Below, one piece after another: positions 8,863 through 28,434 of a DNA stretch of 34,184 bases. The notes beneath the pieces are model-generated. The model did no database searches and was not told the origin of the DNA. It saw only the letters and a list, made by a program, of their open reading frames with translations. Position numbers and translations under genes: made by a program. The stretch's first letter is position 1; every line of letters begins with the position of its first letter. Source of the DNA: Actinomycetes bacterium (GTDB lineage Bacteria; Actinomycetota; Acidimicrobiia; Acidimicrobiales; RAAP-2); assembly GCA_021838005.1 (NCBI GenBank), contig JAKCEK010000003.1, positions 1 to 34,184 of the forward strand, in the 5' to 3' direction.

Positions 8863-9048
8863 CTACCAACTCGCCTTGGTGACGCCCGGGATCTCGCCCG
8901 CGTGCACCATCGTGCGCAGGCAGATCCGGCACAGGCCGAACTTGCGGTACACCGAGCGCGGCCGCCCACAGCGCTCGCAGCGCGTGTAGGCGCGCGTCGA
9001 GAACTTCGGGGTGCGCTGCTGCTTGATGCGAAGTGCCTTCTTGGCCAT
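8863..9048 (-). CDS. rpsN: 30S ribosomal protein S14 type Z (zinc-binding)
   Basis: 61 aa; [38 protein letters not shown] with two CxxC pairs. Confidence 0.96.
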   Translation of the reverse strand: MAKKALRIKQQRTPKFSTRAYTRCERCGRPRSVYRKFGLCRICLRTMVHAGEIPGVTKASW

Positions 9049-9050
9049 CT

Positions 9051-9614
9051 CTAGCGATTCTCCTGTCTAAAGGGGAAACCGAACGCCCGCAGGAGCGCAC
9101 GCCCCTGCTCGTCGGTCTCGGCCGACGTGACGATCGTGATGTCGAAGCCCCGGGGGGCGTCGATCTTGTCGTAGTCGATCTCCGGGAAGATCAGCTGGTC
9201 GTTGATCCCGAAGGTGTAGTTGCCCCGGCCGTCGAACGACTTGGGCGACAGGCCGCGGAAGTCCCGGATGCGCGGGATCGCCAGGCTCACGAGCCGGTCG
9301 AAGAACTCCCAGGCCCGGTCGCCGCGCAGGGTGACCTTCGCACCGATCGACTGGCCCTCGCGCAACTTGAAGCTGGCGATCGACTTCTTCGCCCGGGTCA
9401 CCACCGGCTTCTGGCCGGTGATGGCCTCGAGGTCGCGCTGGGCACCCTCGAGCAGGGAGGCCTGCTGGGTGGCCCGGCCAACGCCGGCGTTGATCACGAT
9501 CTTCTCCAGGCGGGGCACCTGCATGATGTTGGCCAGGCCGAGCTCGTCCTTGAGCTGGGCCCGGATGGTCTCGTCGAAGCGGACCTTGAGGCGCGGTCGC
9601 GTCGCGGTCGTCAT
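9051..9614 (-). CDS. rplE: 50S ribosomal protein L5
   Basis: [72 protein letters not shown]. Confidence 0.96.
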   Translation of the reverse strand: MTTATRPRLKVRFDETIRAQLKDELGLANIMQVPRLEKIVINAGVGRATQQASLLEGAQRDLEAITGQKPVVTRAKKSIASFKLREGQSIGAKVTLRGDRAWEFFDRLVSLAIPRIRDFRGLSPKSFDGRGNYTFGINDQLIFPEIDYDKIDAPRGFDITIVTSAETDEQGRALLRAFGFPFRQENR

Positions 9615-9919
9615 AGCACCTCTCCACACTTGCGGCAGACCCGCGTCTTGGCGCCGTCGGCCGTGTCGTAGCCGACCCGCGCCGGCCCCTTGTGCTTGTC
9701 GCACCACAGGGCCACGTTCGAGGCGTCGAGCGGCATGAGCTTGTCGATGATGCCGGCCTGCATCGTGGCGCCCTGTTGCTTGGTGGCGCGCTTGGCGATG
9801 TTGATGCCGTCCAGGATCACCTTGTTCACCTTGGGTAGGGCCTCCTCGACGCGTGCCCGCTCACCGCGGAACTTGCCCGAGAGCACCAGCACCTCGTCTC
9901 CCTTACGGATCTTCATCAC
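9611..9919 (-). CDS. rplX: 50S ribosomal protein L24
   Basis: [24 protein letters not shown]-terminal CDKH/CRKC. Start may be GTG 9919 or ATG 9916. Confidence 0.94.
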   Translation of the reverse strand: MMKIRKGDEVLVLSGKFRGERARVEEALPKVNKVILDGINIAKRATKQQGATMQAGIIDKLMPLDASNVALWCDKHKGPARVGYDTADGAKTRVCRKCGEVL

Positions 9920-10284
9920 AAAACCTCCGGGGCGAGCGAGATGATGCGCATGAACTTCTTGTCGCGCAACTCACGGCCCACGGGCCCGAAGATGCGGGTG
10001 CCCCGTGGCTGGAGCTGATCGTTGATGAGTACGGCCGCGTTCTCGTCGAACTTGATGTACGAGCCGTCCGGGCGGCGCTTCTCCTTGGCCGTGCGCACGA
10101 CGACGCAGCGCACCACGTCGCCCTTCTTCACGGCCGCGCCGGGAATGGCGTCCTTCACCGTGGCGATGAAGACGTCACCGATCGACGCGTAGCGCCGACG
10201 CGAGCCGCCGAGCACGCGGATACACAGGACCTCCTTGGCCCCGCTGTTGTCGGCCACCTTGAGCCTCGACTCCTGCTGGATCAT
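9916..10284 (-). CDS. rplN: 50S ribosomal protein L14
   Basis: [37 protein letters not shown]. Confidence 0.97.
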   Translation of the reverse strand: MIQQESRLKVADNSGAKEVLCIRVLGGSRRRYASIGDVFIATVKDAIPGAAVKKGDVVRCVVVRTAKEKRRPDGSYIKFDENAAVLINDQLQPRGTRIFGPVGRELRDKKFMRIISLAPEVL

Positions 10285-10547
10285 CGGGCACGCTCCACGA
10301 TCTCAGTCAGGCGCCAGCGCTTGAGCTTCGAGAGCGGGCGGGTCTCCTGGACCCGGACGCGGTCGCCAACCTTGGCCTCGTTCTTCTCGTCGTGCACGTA
10401 GAGCTTCTTCGTGCGCAGCACGGTCTTGTTGTAGCGAGGGTGGGCGACGCGCTCGTTGACGGCCACGACGAGCGTCGAGGCCATCTTGTCCGAGACGACA
10501 ATCCCCTCGCGCTCCTTGCGCGGGTTGGGGCGCGCGGCGTCGGTCAT
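10281..10547 (-). CDS. rpsQ: 30S ribosomal protein S17
   Basis: [45 protein letters not shown]. Confidence 0.96.
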   Translation of the reverse strand: MTDAARPNPRKEREGIVVSDKMASTLVVAVNERVAHPRYNKTVLRTKKLYVHDEKNEAKVGDRVRVQETRPLSKLKRWRLTEIVERAR

Positions 10548-10780
10548 GACTGCTCCTCTCCGAGGGCCTCCGCCGCGGCGATCTCGCGCTGGCGGAGGAA
10601 GGTCGACAGCCGGGCGATGTCCTTGCGGACCTCGCCCAGGCGTGACGAGTTGTCCAACTGGCCGGTCGCCAGCTGGAAGCGCAGATTGAACAGCTCGCGC
10701 CGGGACTCGGCCAGGCGGGTGAGCAGCTCGCCGTCGCCGAGCATCTTGAGCTCGGCCACGCGGTCGCGGGTCTTAGCCAT
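10544..10780 (-). CDS. rpmC: 50S ribosomal protein L29
   Basis: [42 protein letters not shown]. Confidence 0.95.
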   Translation of the reverse strand: MAKTRDRVAELKMLGDGELLTRLAESRRELFNLRFQLATGQLDNSSRLGEVRKDIARLSTFLRQREIAAAEALGEEQS

Positions 10781-11217
10781 CAGATCGTCACCTCCGGGGC
10801 GCCGTGGGTGCCGGGGCGCACGACGAACTTCGCCTTGATGGGCAGCTTCTGGATGGCTCGCTCCATGGCGGCGCGCGCCAGGGCCTCATCCACGCCACCC
10901 AGCTCGAAGAGCATCCGCCCGGGCTTGACGACGGCCACCCAGAACTCGGGGTTGCCCTTGCCCGAGCCCATACGGGTCTCGGCCGGCTTCTGGGTGACGG
11001 GCTTGTCCGGGAAGACCCGGATCCACACCTTGCCGCCGCGCTTCACGTGGCGGGTCATCGCGATACGCGCCGCCTCGATCTGGCGGGCGGTCAGCCAACC
11101 GGCCTCGAGGGCCTGGATACCGAAGTCGCCGAAGTTGAGGTCGGTCCCGCCCTTGGCGTTGCCGGCCATCCGCCCCCGCATCTGCTTGCGGTGCTTGACC
11201 TTACGGGGCATCAACAT
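10780..11217 (-). CDS. rplP: 50S ribosomal protein L16
   Basis: [65 protein letters not shown]; start may be the internal ATG at 11211. Confidence 0.96.
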   Translation of the reverse strand: MLMPRKVKHRKQMRGRMAGNAKGGTDLNFGDFGIQALEAGWLTARQIEAARIAMTRHVKRGGKVWIRVFPDKPVTQKPAETRMGSGKGNPEFWVAVVKPGRMLFELGGVDEALARAAMERAIQKLPIKAKFVVRPGTHGAPEVTI

Positions 11218-11219
11218 GG

Positions 11220-12286
<1,067 letters not shown>

Positions 12287-12287
<1 letters not shown>

Positions 12288-12946
12288 CAGTGGCTCTCCT
12301 CCGTGGCGTCGGCCACCGTCTCGTCGCTCTCGTTCGCCCCGTCCTCGCCGGCGTCGACCTCGACCGCCTCGCCCTCGCCGGCCTCGGGGCCCTCGGACCT
12401 GGCCCCGTCGACCTCGATCTCACTGTCGGGGGTCTCGGACCCGACCGGCTCGACGATCGCCTCGGCCTCCACCGACTCGACCTCGCGCGCCGGGCGCTCG
12501 CGGCGGCGGCTCGAGGCCACGCGACGGGCCCGGCTGGCGACGGCCTGGCTGGAGCGCTCGGCGCGCAGCCGCTCGAGGGCCTCGTCGTCGAGGCGCGTCA
12601 CGATCACCGTGATGTGGCAGGAGCGCTTGCGGATCCGGCCGGCCCGTCCCCGGGCGCGCGGGCTGAAGCGCTTCATCGTGATGCCCTCGTCGGCGTAGCA
12701 GGCCGAGACGTAGAGCTCCTCGGCGACGAGGCCGTCGTTGTTCACGGCGTTGGCCACGGCCGAGGCCAGGACCTTGTCGACCACGCGGGCCGCCTCGCGG
12801 CTGGTGCCCGCGAGGATCTCGCGGGCGCTCTGGACGTCCTCGCCCCGGATGAGGTCGAGCACGACGCGGGCCTTGGTGGCCGACATCGGGAACTGGCGCA
12901 GCGTCGCTCGGGTGCCGGGACGCTCGTTGGTCTTGGGGGCCGTCAT
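12287..12946 (-). CDS. rplV: 50S ribosomal protein L22 with acidic C-terminal extension
   Basis: [64 protein letters not shown]; about 100-residue Glu/Asp/Ser-rich tail. Confidence 0.96.
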
Positions 12947-13225
12947 CTAGCGCCTCCCGACCTTCTCCTGGCCGGCGTGGAACTTGAAGGTCCGCGTCGG
13001 GGCGAACTCGCCCAACTTGTGGCCGACCATCGCCTCGGTCACGAAGACCGGGACGTGGCGGCGCCCGTCGTGCACCGCGAAGGTGTGCCCGACCATGTCG
13101 GGGATGATCGTCGAACGCCGACTCCAGGTCTTGACGACCCGCTTCTCGTTGGCCGCGTTCAGCGCCTCCACCTTCTTGAGCAGGTGGCCGTCGATGAAGG
13201 GGCCCTTCTTAAGGCTTCGTGACAT
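12947..13225 (-). CDS. rpsS: 30S ribosomal protein S19
   Basis: [46 protein letters not shown]. Confidence 0.97.
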   Translation of the reverse strand: MSRSLKKGPFIDGHLLKKVEALNAANEKRVVKTWSRRSTIIPDMVGHTFAVHDGRRHVPVFVTEAMVGHKLGEFAPTRTFKFHAGQEKVGRR

Positions 13226-13228
13226 GGG

Positions 13229-14062
13229 TTACCTCCGCGCCCCGCGCCCGCGGCGGCGGCGAACGATGAGGGCGTCGGACGCCTTGGGCAGGCGTGTGCG
13301 GCCCTCGGGCTGACCCCACGGCGAGACCGGGTGTCGGCCACCCGAGGTCTTGCCCTCGCCACCGCCCAGGGGGTGGTCGACGGGGTTCATGGCCACGCCG
13401 CGCGTCTGGGGGCGCACGCCCTTCCAGCGGTTGCGGCCGGCCTTGCCGATCTTGATGAGCTCGTGCTCGGAGTTGCCCACGACCCCGAGGGTGGCCCGGC
13501 AGTCGATCGGGACCCGGCGCATCTCGGTCGAGGGCAGGCGCAGCGTCGCGAAGTCGCCGTCTTTGGCGACCAGCTGCACGCTCATGCCGGCGCTGCGCGC
13601 CATCTTGCCGCCCCCGCCCGGGCGCAGCTCGACGTTGTGCACCGTCGAGCCGGTCGGGATGTAGCGCAGGGGCAGGGCGTTGCCCAGGCGGATGTCGGCG
13701 CGGGGGCCGGACTCGATCCGGTCACCGACCTTGAGGCCGTTCGGGGCGAGGATGTAGCGCTTCTCGCCGTCGGCGTAGTGCACGAGGGCGATGCGGCACG
13801 TCCGATTCGGGTCGTACTCGATGGAGGCGACCTTGGCGGGGACGTGGTCCTTGTTGCGCTTGAAGTCGACCACGCGGTACTGCTGCTTGTGGCCGCCGCC
13901 GCGGTGGCGCGACGTCTTGCGGCCGTAGGCGTTGCGGCCACCGGTCTTGGGCTTGGCGCCCAGCAGCGACTTCTCGGGCCGGTCCGAGGTCAGCTCGGCG
14001 AAGTCCGAGACCGACTGGAAGCGCCGACCCGGACTGGTGGGCTTGCGGTTGCGAAGGGCCAT
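13229..14062 (-). CDS. rplB: 50S ribosomal protein L2
   Basis: [57 protein letters not shown]. Confidence 0.97.
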   Translation of the reverse strand: MALRNRKPTSPGRRFQSVSDFAELTSDRPEKSLLGAKPKTGGRNAYGRKTSRHRGGGHKQQYRVVDFKRNKDHVPAKVASIEYDPNRTCRIALVHYADGEKRYILAPNGLKVGDRIESGPRADIRLGNALPLRYIPTGSTVHNVELRPGGGGKMARSAGMSVQLVAKDGDFATLRLPSTEMRRVPIDCRATLGVVGNSEHELIKIGKAGRNRWKGVRPQTRGVAMNPVDHPLGGGEGKTSGGRHPVSPWGQPEGRTRLPKASDALIVRRRRGRGARR

Positions 14063-14067
14063 GGTTC

Positions 14068-14358
14068 CTAGCTCTCGAACAGGTTGATGGTGTCACCGGA
14101 CTTGAGCGTCACGATCGCCCGCTTGGTGGCGGGGGTCGAGCCGACGATGCCGGTGCGGCGGTTGCGGGTGCGCTTGCCCTTGCGGTTCAGCGTGTTGACC
14201 TTGACGACGGTCACGTTGAAGGCCCGCTGGACGGCGTTGCGCACGTCGACCTTGGTCGCGGCGCGGTCGACCACGAAGGTGTAGGTGCCCGTCTCCATCT
14301 GGGCGTAGGTCTTCTCCGAGACCACCGGGCGCAGCAGGATGCTCATGGCGTCGCGCAT
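14068..14358 (-). CDS. rplW: 50S ribosomal protein L23
   Basis: [55 protein letters not shown]. Confidence 0.95.
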   Translation of the reverse strand: MRDAMSILLRPVVSEKTYAQMETGTYTFVVDRAATKVDVRNAVQRAFNVTVVKVNTLNRKGKRTRNRRTGIVGSTPATKRAIVTLKSGDTINLFES

Positions 14359-15035
14359 CAGAGGGCCTCCTTGGCGGTCGGGAGCGTGGCCTCGCTGAAC
14401 AGGACCCAGTCGCTGTTCACGACGTCGTAGGCGTTGAGCTCCCCGGCGTCGATCGTGTGGGCCTGGGGCAGGTTGGCGAAGGCCTTGGCGGCCACCGCGT
14501 CGTCGCGGCCCAGCACCACGAGCACCTTGCCCTCCAGGCCGAGCGCCACGAGGGCCGCCAGGGCGTCCCTCGTGCGCGGGGTCTCCCAGGAGGCGAAGGA
14601 GTCGACCACGGCCACGCGGTCCTCGCCGGCGCGGTCCGACAGCGCCGAGTAGAGGGCCAGGCGGATCATCTTCTTGGGCGTGCGCTGGACGTAGCCGCGG
14701 GGCTTGGGCCCGAGCGCGATCCCGCCGCCCGGGTAGTGCGGGGCGCGGATCGACCCCTGGCGCGCGCCGCCGGTCCCCTTCTGGCGGAAGGGCTTGCGCC
14801 CACCGCCGGAGACCTCGGTGCGGGTCTTGGTGGACTGGGTGCCCGCGCGCCGGGCGGCCAGCTGGGCCTTGACGACCTGGTGCATCACCGCGACGTGGGG
14901 CTCGCGCCCGAAGACCGAGGGTTCGAGGGCGACCGGGCCGAGGTCGGCCCCCTCGAGCGACCGCTTGGTCACCGAGCGCTCGACGAAGACCGGCCGGACC
15001 TTCGAGATCGGACCACGCAGCATCGCCTCGGTCAT
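14358..15035 (-). CDS. rplD: 50S ribosomal protein L4
   Basis: GTQSTKTRTEVSGGGRKPFRQKGTGGARQGSIRAPHYPGGGIALGPKPRGY. Confidence 0.96.
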   Translation of the reverse strand: MTEAMLRGPISKVRPVFVERSVTKRSLEGADLGPVALEPSVFGREPHVAVMHQVVKAQLAARRAGTQSTKTRTEVSGGGRKPFRQKGTGGARQGSIRAPHYPGGGIALGPKPRGYVQRTPKKMIRLALYSALSDRAGEDRVAVVDSFASWETPRTRDALAALVALGLEGKVLVVLGRDDAVAAKAFANLPQAHTIDAGELNAYDVVNSDWVLFSEATLPTAKEAL

Positions 15036-15691
15036 CGCACACCTCCGGCCTTCATCGGGTTCTTCACCGAGGTCCGCAGCACGACGACCGAGCCCCGAGA
15101 GCCCGGGAGGGCCCCTTTGACCAGCAGCAGCTGGCGCTCCACGTCGACCGCGACGACTTCGAGGTTGGTCGTGGTCACCTGCTCGCCGCCGAGGCGGCCG
15201 GCCATGCGCGTGCCCTTAAAGACGCGCCCGGGCGTCGCGCAGGCGCCGATCGAGCCCGGCGCCCGGTGGTGCTTGTGGTTGCCGTGAGCGGCGCCCTGCC
15301 CGGCGAAGTTGTGGCGCTTCATCCCGCCGGCGAAGCCCTTCCCCTTGGAGACGGCCGTCGCGTCGACGCGCTCGCCCTTCTCGAAGACGTCGGCGGCGAT
15401 CTCCTGGCCGACGCTGTAGCCGACGACGTCGTCGAGGCGCAGCTCGACGAGCCCCTTGCCGGGGGTGACGCCGGCCTTGTCGAAGTGGCCCCGCTCGGGC
15501 TTGGTGAGGGCCGTGGCGCGCCGCGTGCCCCAGGTCACCTGGAGCGCGGCGTACCCCTCCTTCTCGGGGGTCTTGACCTGGACGACGCGCGCCGGGGCGA
15601 CGCGCACGACCGTGACGGGGATGGCCCGGTTCTGGTCATCCCAGACCTGGGTCATGCCCACCTTCTCACCGACGATGGCCTTGGTCGCCAC
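15032..15691 (-). CDS. rplC: 50S ribosomal protein L3
   Basis: [69 protein letters not shown] start. Confidence 0.96.
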   Translation of the reverse strand: MATKAIVGEKVGMTQVWDDQNRAIPVTVVRVAPARVVQVKTPEKEGYAALQVTWGTRRATALTKPERGHFDKAGVTPGKGLVELRLDDVVGYSVGQEIAADVFEKGERVDATAVSKGKGFAGGMKRHNFAGQGAAHGNHKHHRAPGSIGACATPGRVFKGTRMAGRLGGEQVTTTNLEVVAVDVERQLLLVKGALPGSRGSVVVLRTSVKNPMKAGGVR

Positions 15692-15714
15692 GCTGTCCTC
15701 TCTCTATCCCGCGC

Positions 15715-15767
15715 GTCGGCGGCGCCGACACACAGACGCTCCGTTCGAGCCAGAGCCGAACGGAGCG
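15715..15767 (-). promoter_or_regulatory. Structured 5' leader of the rplC operon (candidate r-protein regulatory leader)
   Basis: CGCTCCGTTCG/CGAACGGAGCG 11-bp perfect stem (15737-15747 with 15757-15767) followed by GTCGGC-GGC-GCCGAC (15715-15729). Confidence 0.45.
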
Positions 15768-15841
15768 CGAAACTGGTCGGCCCAGCGTCCCACCGGGGTG
15801 GCAACTGGGCACGTCTGCTGGCTCCCCGGGGGGAGCGGTCC

Positions 15842-15871
15842 AGCCTACACCGGAGAGGGCCGCGGGCGCAA
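15842..15871 (-). promoter_or_regulatory. Candidate sigma70-type promoter for rplC operon: TTGCGC-N18-TAGGCT
   Basis: -35 at 15866-15871, -10 at 15842-15847 (minus-strand reading); matches the form of the other promoters in this window. Confidence 0.45.
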
Positions 15872-15883
15872 AGCCCGCGGTCC
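15857..15883 (-). terminator. Stable hairpin directly after rpsJ (candidate terminator)
   Basis: GGGCCGCGGGC-GCAAA-GCCCGCGGTCC, 11-bp stem with one G-T position; starts 7 bp past the rpsJ stop; no U-tract. Confidence 0.45.
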
Positions 15884-15890
15884 CCCCGGC

Positions 15891-16217
15891 CTAGGACTGG
15901 CGGATCTTGATCTCGATGTCCACCCCGGCGGGCAGGTCGAGCCGCTGGAGCGAGTCGACCGTCTTGGCGGTGTGGTCCACGATGTCGAGCAGGCGCTTGT
16001 GCACCCGCATCTCGAAGTGCTCCCGGGAGTCCTTGTGCTTGTGCGGGCCCCGCACCACCGTGTAGCGGTGGATCTCGGTGGGCAGGGGCACCGGCCCCTG
16101 GACCCGGGCGTTGGTCCGCTCGACCGTCTGGACGATCTTCGCGGTGGACTGATCCAGGACGTGGTGGTCGAAGGCCTTCAGCCGGATCCGGATCATCTGT
16201 CGGTTGTCGGCCATCAC
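15891..16217 (-). CDS. rpsJ: 30S ribosomal protein S10
   Basis: [71 protein letters not shown]. Confidence 0.96.
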   Translation of the reverse strand: MMADNRQMIRIRLKAFDHHVLDQSTAKIVQTVERTNARVQGPVPLPTEIHRYTVVRGPHKHKDSREHFEMRVHKRLLDIVDHTAKTVDSLQRLDLPAGVDIEIKIRQS

Positions 16218-16220
16218 CGC

Positions 16221-17408
<1,188 letters not shown>

Positions 17409-17409
17409 T

Positions 17410-17476
17410 GTCGGGGACTGACTTTCTTCTCGTGACCGCTCCCCTTGAGCGGTCGGTTCTTGCGGCCCTCCCCGAC
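17410..17476 (-). promoter_or_regulatory. Foldable fusA-tuf intergenic leader ending 1 nt before the tuf ATG
   Basis: Outer stem GTCGGGGA (17410-17417) with TCCCCGAC (17469-17476) enclosing inner hairpin GACCGCT-CCCCTTG-AGCGGTC (17434-17454). Confidence 0.45.
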
Positions 17477-17504
17477 GACGGTTTGGACCTTGGTGTTTTC
17501 CCTC

Positions 17505-19592
<2,088 letters not shown>

Positions 19593-19601
19593 CGGGGTTC
19601 C

Positions 19602-20072
19602 TTACCAGCGGTAGTGCGCGAAGGCCTTGTTGGACTCGGCCATCTTGGCCATGTCTTCGCGTCGCTTGACGGCCGCGCCGACGCCGTTCGCGGCGTCCAT
19701 GATCTCGTTCGCCAGGCGCTCGGCCATGGTCTTCTCGCGGCGCTTCTTCGCGAAGTCGGTCAGCCAGCGGATGCCGAGCGTCGTCGAGCGACGCGGACGC
19801 ACCTCGACCGGCACCTGGTAGGTGGTGCCCCCGACGCGGCGGCTTCGCACCTCGAGCTCGGGACGGACGTTCTCCAGCGCCCGCTTGAGCGTGGCGATGG
19901 GGTCCGAGCCGGTCTTCTGCTCGACCTGCTCGAGGGCGGTGTAGACGATGCGCTCGGCGATCGTGCGCTTGCCGCGCTCGAGCACCTTGTTGATGATCTG
20001 GGTGACCAGGACCGACTTGTAGATAGGGTCGGCCGGGATCTCCCGACGGACGGCGGGGCCCTTGCGAGGCAT
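19602..20072 (-). CDS. rpsG: 30S ribosomal protein S7
   Basis: [44 protein letters not shown]. Confidence 0.97.
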   Translation of the reverse strand: MPRKGPAVRREIPADPIYKSVLVTQIINKVLERGKRTIAERIVYTALEQVEQKTGSDPIATLKRALENVRPELEVRSRRVGGTTYQVPVEVRPRRSTTLGIRWLTDFAKKRREKTMAERLANEIMDAANGVGAAVKRREDMAKMAESNKAFAHYRW

Positions 20073-20443
20073 CAGCTCTCCCTCTTGGCGCCGTAGCGGC
20101 TACGGGCCTGCTTGCGGTCGCGCACGCCCGAGGTGTCGAGGGCGCCGCGGATGATCTTGTAGCGCACCCCCGGCAGGTCCTTCACGCGGCCGCCGCGCAC
20201 GAGCACGATCGAGTGCTCCTGGAGGTTGTGGCCCACCCCCGGGATGTAGGCCGTGACCTCGACCCCCGAGGTCAGGCGGACGCGAGCCACCTTGCGCAGG
20301 GCCGAGTTCGGCTTCTTGGGCGTGACGGTGTGGACACGGGTGCAGACCCCACGACGCTGCGGGGCCCCCTTCAGGGCCGGCGTCTTGGTCTTACTGACCT
20401 TGGCCTGTCGGCCCTTGCGGACCAACTGCTCGATGGTGGGCAC
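20072..20443 (-). CDS. rpsL: 30S ribosomal protein S12
   Basis: GTG-start [80 protein letters not shown]. Confidence 0.97.
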   Translation of the reverse strand: MPTIEQLVRKGRQAKVSKTKTPALKGAPQRRGVCTRVHTVTPKKPNSALRKVARVRLTSGVEVTAYIPGVGHNLQEHSIVLVRGGRVKDLPGVRYKIIRGALDTSGVRDRKQARSRYGAKRES

Positions 20444-20507
20444 GCGAAACCTCTCTCGTATTTTCTCGAACTCGGGGCGCCCCGGGGCCACCCGGAGCGG
20501 ACTAGCA

Positions 20508-20537
20508 ATCCTACGCCCGTTCCCGGGGATCCGGCAA
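20508..20537 (-). promoter_or_regulatory. Candidate promoter for the str operon: TTGCCG-N18-TAGGAT
   Basis: -35 at 20532-20537, -10 at 20508-20513, located between the rpoC stop and the rpsL start. Confidence 0.55.
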
Positions 20538-20556
20538 GCCCGGCGGACCTCGTAGC

Positions 20557-24581
<4,025 letters not shown>

Positions 24582-24585
<4 letters not shown>

Positions 24586-27500
24586 GACAACTTCCTTTCC
24601 GCGGCGCGACGGGCGTCTTCCTCGTCCGAGCCGCGCTCGGGCCGACTGATGTCGATGCCCAGCTCGCGGGTGACCGAGAAGAAGTCCTCTTCGGTGTCGG
24701 CGAGGTCCACGTGCGCCCCGCCCTTGTCGCGCACCTCGACGTTGAGGCACAGCGACTGCATCTCTTTGATCAGAACCTTGAACGACTCGGGGATCCCCGG
24801 CTCGGGCAGGTTCTGCCCCTTGACGATCGCCTCGTAGGCGCGCTCGCGGCCCTTCATGTCGTCGCTCTTGACCGTGAGCAGTTCCTGCAAGGCGTAGGCG
24901 GCGCCGTAGGCCTCGAGGGCCCAGACCTCCATCTCGCCGAATCGCTGTCCACCGAACTGGGCCTTGCCGCCGAGGGGCTGGGCCGTGATCATCGAGTACG
25001 GGCCGGTCGAGCGGGCGTGAATCTTGTCGTCGACCATGTGACTGAGCTTCAAGATGTACGCGTAGCCGACCGAGATCGGGTTGTCGTACGCCTCGCCGGA
25101 GCGGCCGTTGTACAGGGTGACCTTGCCGTCGGCGTCCCCGGCCATCAGCCGCTTGCCGTTGCGCCCGTCCAGGTTGAGCCGCTGGAAGGTCTCTTGGATG
25201 GTCGGCTTGTCGCGGGCCGCCTCGCGCTCGTCCCAGTGGGCACCGTCGAAGGCCGGGGTCGTCACGTAGACGGCCGGCTCGGTGCGTGGGCGGGTCTTGC
25301 GGAAGGGGCGTCGGGTCGGGTCGGCCTGGTCCTCGTGGCCCGAGGTACCCACCAGCGGGTTCACCTCGACGCCCTCCCAGCCGTGGCGGGCGGCGTAGCC
25401 GAGGTGGCTCTCGAGCACCTGGCCGACGTTCATGCGGCTGGGCACGCCGAGCGGGCTCAGGATGATGTCGACCGGAGTGCCGTCTTCGAGGAAGGGCATG
25501 TCCTCCTCGGGGAGGATCTTCGAGATGACGCCCTTGTTGCCGTGGCGCCCGGCGAGCTTGTCGCCCTCGGTGATCTTGCGCTTCTGGGCCACGTAGACCT
25601 TGACCAACTGGTTGACGCCGGGCTGCATCTCGTGGTCCTCGTCGCGGTTGTAGACCTTGACGTCGATGACCTTGCCGGACTCGCCGTGGGGGACCTTCAA
25701 CGAGGTGTCACGCACCTCGCGGGCCTTCTCGCCGAAGATCGCCCGCAGCAGGCGCTCCTCGGGGGACTGCTCGGTCTCGCCCTTGGGGGTCACCTTGCCC
25801 ACCAGGATGTCGCCCGGCTCGACCTCGGCGCCGATGCGCACGATGCCCATGTCGTCGAGGTCCGCCAGGATGTCGTCGGGCAGGTTCGGGATGTCCCGGG
25901 TGATCTCCTCGGCGCCCAGCTTCGTGTCGCGGGCGTCGATCTCGTACTCCTTGACGTGGATCGAGGTCAAGACGTCGTCCTTGACGAGCCGCTCGCTGAT
26001 GATGATGGCGTCTTCGTAGTTGTACCCCTCCCACGGCATGTAGGCCACGAGCAGGTTCTTGCCCAGCGCCAACTCGCCGTGGTAGGTGGAGGTGCCGTCG
26101 GCCAACAGGTCGCCGGCCGTCACGCTCTCGCCGCCGACCACGAGGGGCTTCTGGTTGATCGAGGTGTCCTGGTTGGAGCGGCGGAACTTGTTGAGCAGGT
26201 AGGTCTTGCGACCCAGCGCCTTGCCGTAGCGGTCGACCGCGTCCTTGTCGTACTCGACCACGATCCGATCGCCCGAGACCGACCGCACCACGCCCGTGCC
26301 CTCGGCGATGAGGACGTCGCCCGAGTCGAGGGCCGCACGGCCCTCCATGCCCGTACCCACGAAGGGGGCCTCGGGCAGGACGAGCGGCACCGCCTGCTTC
26401 TGCATGTTCGCACCCATGAGCGCCCGCTGGGCGTCGTCGTGCTCGACGAAGGGGATGAGCGAGGTCGCCACCGAGATGATCTGCTTGGTCGAGACGTCCA
26501 TCAGCTCGACCTCGTCGGCGGTGACGAAGTCGATCTCCGAGGTGGTCGAGCTCGAGCGGTTGGCCGAGCCCACGCGCAGCCCCGTGCCCACCGGGCCGCG
26601 GCGCACGAGCACGCGCTCGGCCGTGATGCGCCCGTCCGGGTCGAGCTCGGTGTTGGCCTGAGCGATGACGAAGCGCTCCTCCTCGTCGGCGGTGAAGTAG
26701 CGCACGTCGCCCGTGACCCGGCCGCTCTCCACCACGCGGTACGGGGTCTCGATGAAGCCGTACTCGTTGATCCGCGCGTAGGTGGCCAGGTAGCCGATGA
26801 GCCCGACGTTGGGGCCCTCGGGCGTCTCGATGGGGCACATGCGCCCGTAGTGGGAGGAGTGGACGTCGCGGACCTCGAGCCCGGCGCGCTCGCGGCTGAG
26901 TCCGCCCGGGCCGAGCGCCGACAGGCGCCGCTTGTGGGTCAGGCCCGACAGCGGGTTGTTCTGGTCCATGAACTGGCTCAGCTGGGACGTCGCGAAGAAC
27001 TCCTTGATCGCCGACATCACGGGTCGGATGTTGATCAGCGTCTGGGGCGCGATCGCCTCGACGTCCTGGGTGTTCATCCGCTCGCGCACGACCCGCTCCA
27101 TGCGCGACAGCCCGGTGCGCAGGGCGTTCTGGATCAGCTCGCCGACGCTACGGATCCGCCGGTTGGCGAAGTGGTCCTGGTCGTCGATGTGGTAGCCGGT
27201 CTCTTTGGCCGTGCGGTCGCGGGCCAGGTTGAGCAGGTAGGTGGCGGTGGCGAGCACGTCGGCCTTGGAGAGCACGTGCAGGTCGGCGCTGGGCCGCTCG
27301 AGCCGGTCGCCGAAGAGCCCGACGTTGCGCTCGATCTCGGTGCCGAGCTTGCGGTCGAGCTTGTAGCGCCCGACGCGGCTCAGGTCGTAGCGCTTGTCCG
27401 AGAAGAAGGCGCCCTCGAAGTACTGGCGGGCGGCCTCGACCGTCTGGACCTCGCCGGGACGGGCGCGGCGGTAGATCTCGAGCCAGGCCGTCTCTTGGCT

Positions 27501-28265
27501 GGCGCGGGCGAAGTTCTCGGGCGTGTCCTCGAGGTTGAACTTCTCGAGGTGCTTGGCGATGTCGAGGTGCGCCTTCTTCCAGTCCAGGTGGAACTGGTCC
27601 TCGAGGAAGTCGAAGTGGGCGACGAAGCGCTCGAAGAACTCCTCGTCGAGGGAGGTGTCGAGCGCACGCAGCAGGGTGAAGATCGAGATGCGGCGCTTGC
27701 GCGCGATGCGCGCGCCGGCGTTGGCGGCCTTGTTGCGCTTCTCTTCGAGGTCGACCTGGAGCCACTCGCCGCGGCTCGGGTGGATGGTGCCCTCGAAGGC
27801 GACCTTCTCGTCCTTGCCCGGCTGGAACAAGACGCCGGGCGAGCGCACGAGTTGGCTCACCACGACGCGCTCGGTGCCGTTGATGATGAAGGTCCCCTGC
27901 TCGGTCATGATGGGGAAGTCCCCCATGAAGACCGTCTGCTCTTTGATCTCGCCGGTCTCGGAGTTGAGGAACCGGGCCCGCACGAAGATCGGCTGGGAGT
28001 AGGTCGTCGCCCGCTGGCGGCACTCCTCCACCGTGAACTTGGGCGGGCTCTTCAGGTCGGGGTCATCCGGGTCGAACTCGAGCTCCAGGCTGAGCTTGCC
28101 GGTGAAGTCCGTGATGGGCGAGATCGCCTCGAAGGCCTCGCGCAACCCCTGACGCATGAACAGGTCGAAGCTGTCCCGCTGGATCTCGAGGAGGTTCGGC
28201 AGGGGGTACGCTTCGCCCAGAGCCGAGAAATTGAACCGCTCCGGGCTAGTGGACCGAGACGTCAA
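24582..28265 (-). CDS. rpoB: DNA-directed RNA polymerase subunit beta
   Basis: [60 protein letters not shown] overlap with rpoC. Confidence 0.98.
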
Positions 28266-28434
28266 CGGTCTATCCTCCGTGTAGGTGGGTGGCTACGGGA
28301 ACGTGCCGGATCGAAGCACACGGCGTCGTCAAGGGATGACGAGGCCAGGGGCAGGAACACGGTCTTATAACACTAGTGGTTCCGCCCACGGCCGTGCAAC
28401 CGGCGCCCGAGGGCCCCGGCTCTAGGTTGGCCAC

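Noticed and set aside
9033-9100. Possible extra small gene between rpsN and rplE on the minus strand (8849-9100 frame)
   Set aside because: It is an alternative frame through rpsN; rpsN and rplE leave only a 2-bp gap.
20150-20330. Possible streptomycin-resistance allele in rpsL
   Set aside because: TPKKPNS and [12 protein letters not shown] retain the wild-type K43 and K88 equivalents.
26880-27010. Possible rifampicin-resistance allele in rpoB
   Set aside because: The cluster I region [29 protein letters not shown] has wild-type residues at the usual resistance positions (D516, H526, S531 equivalents).
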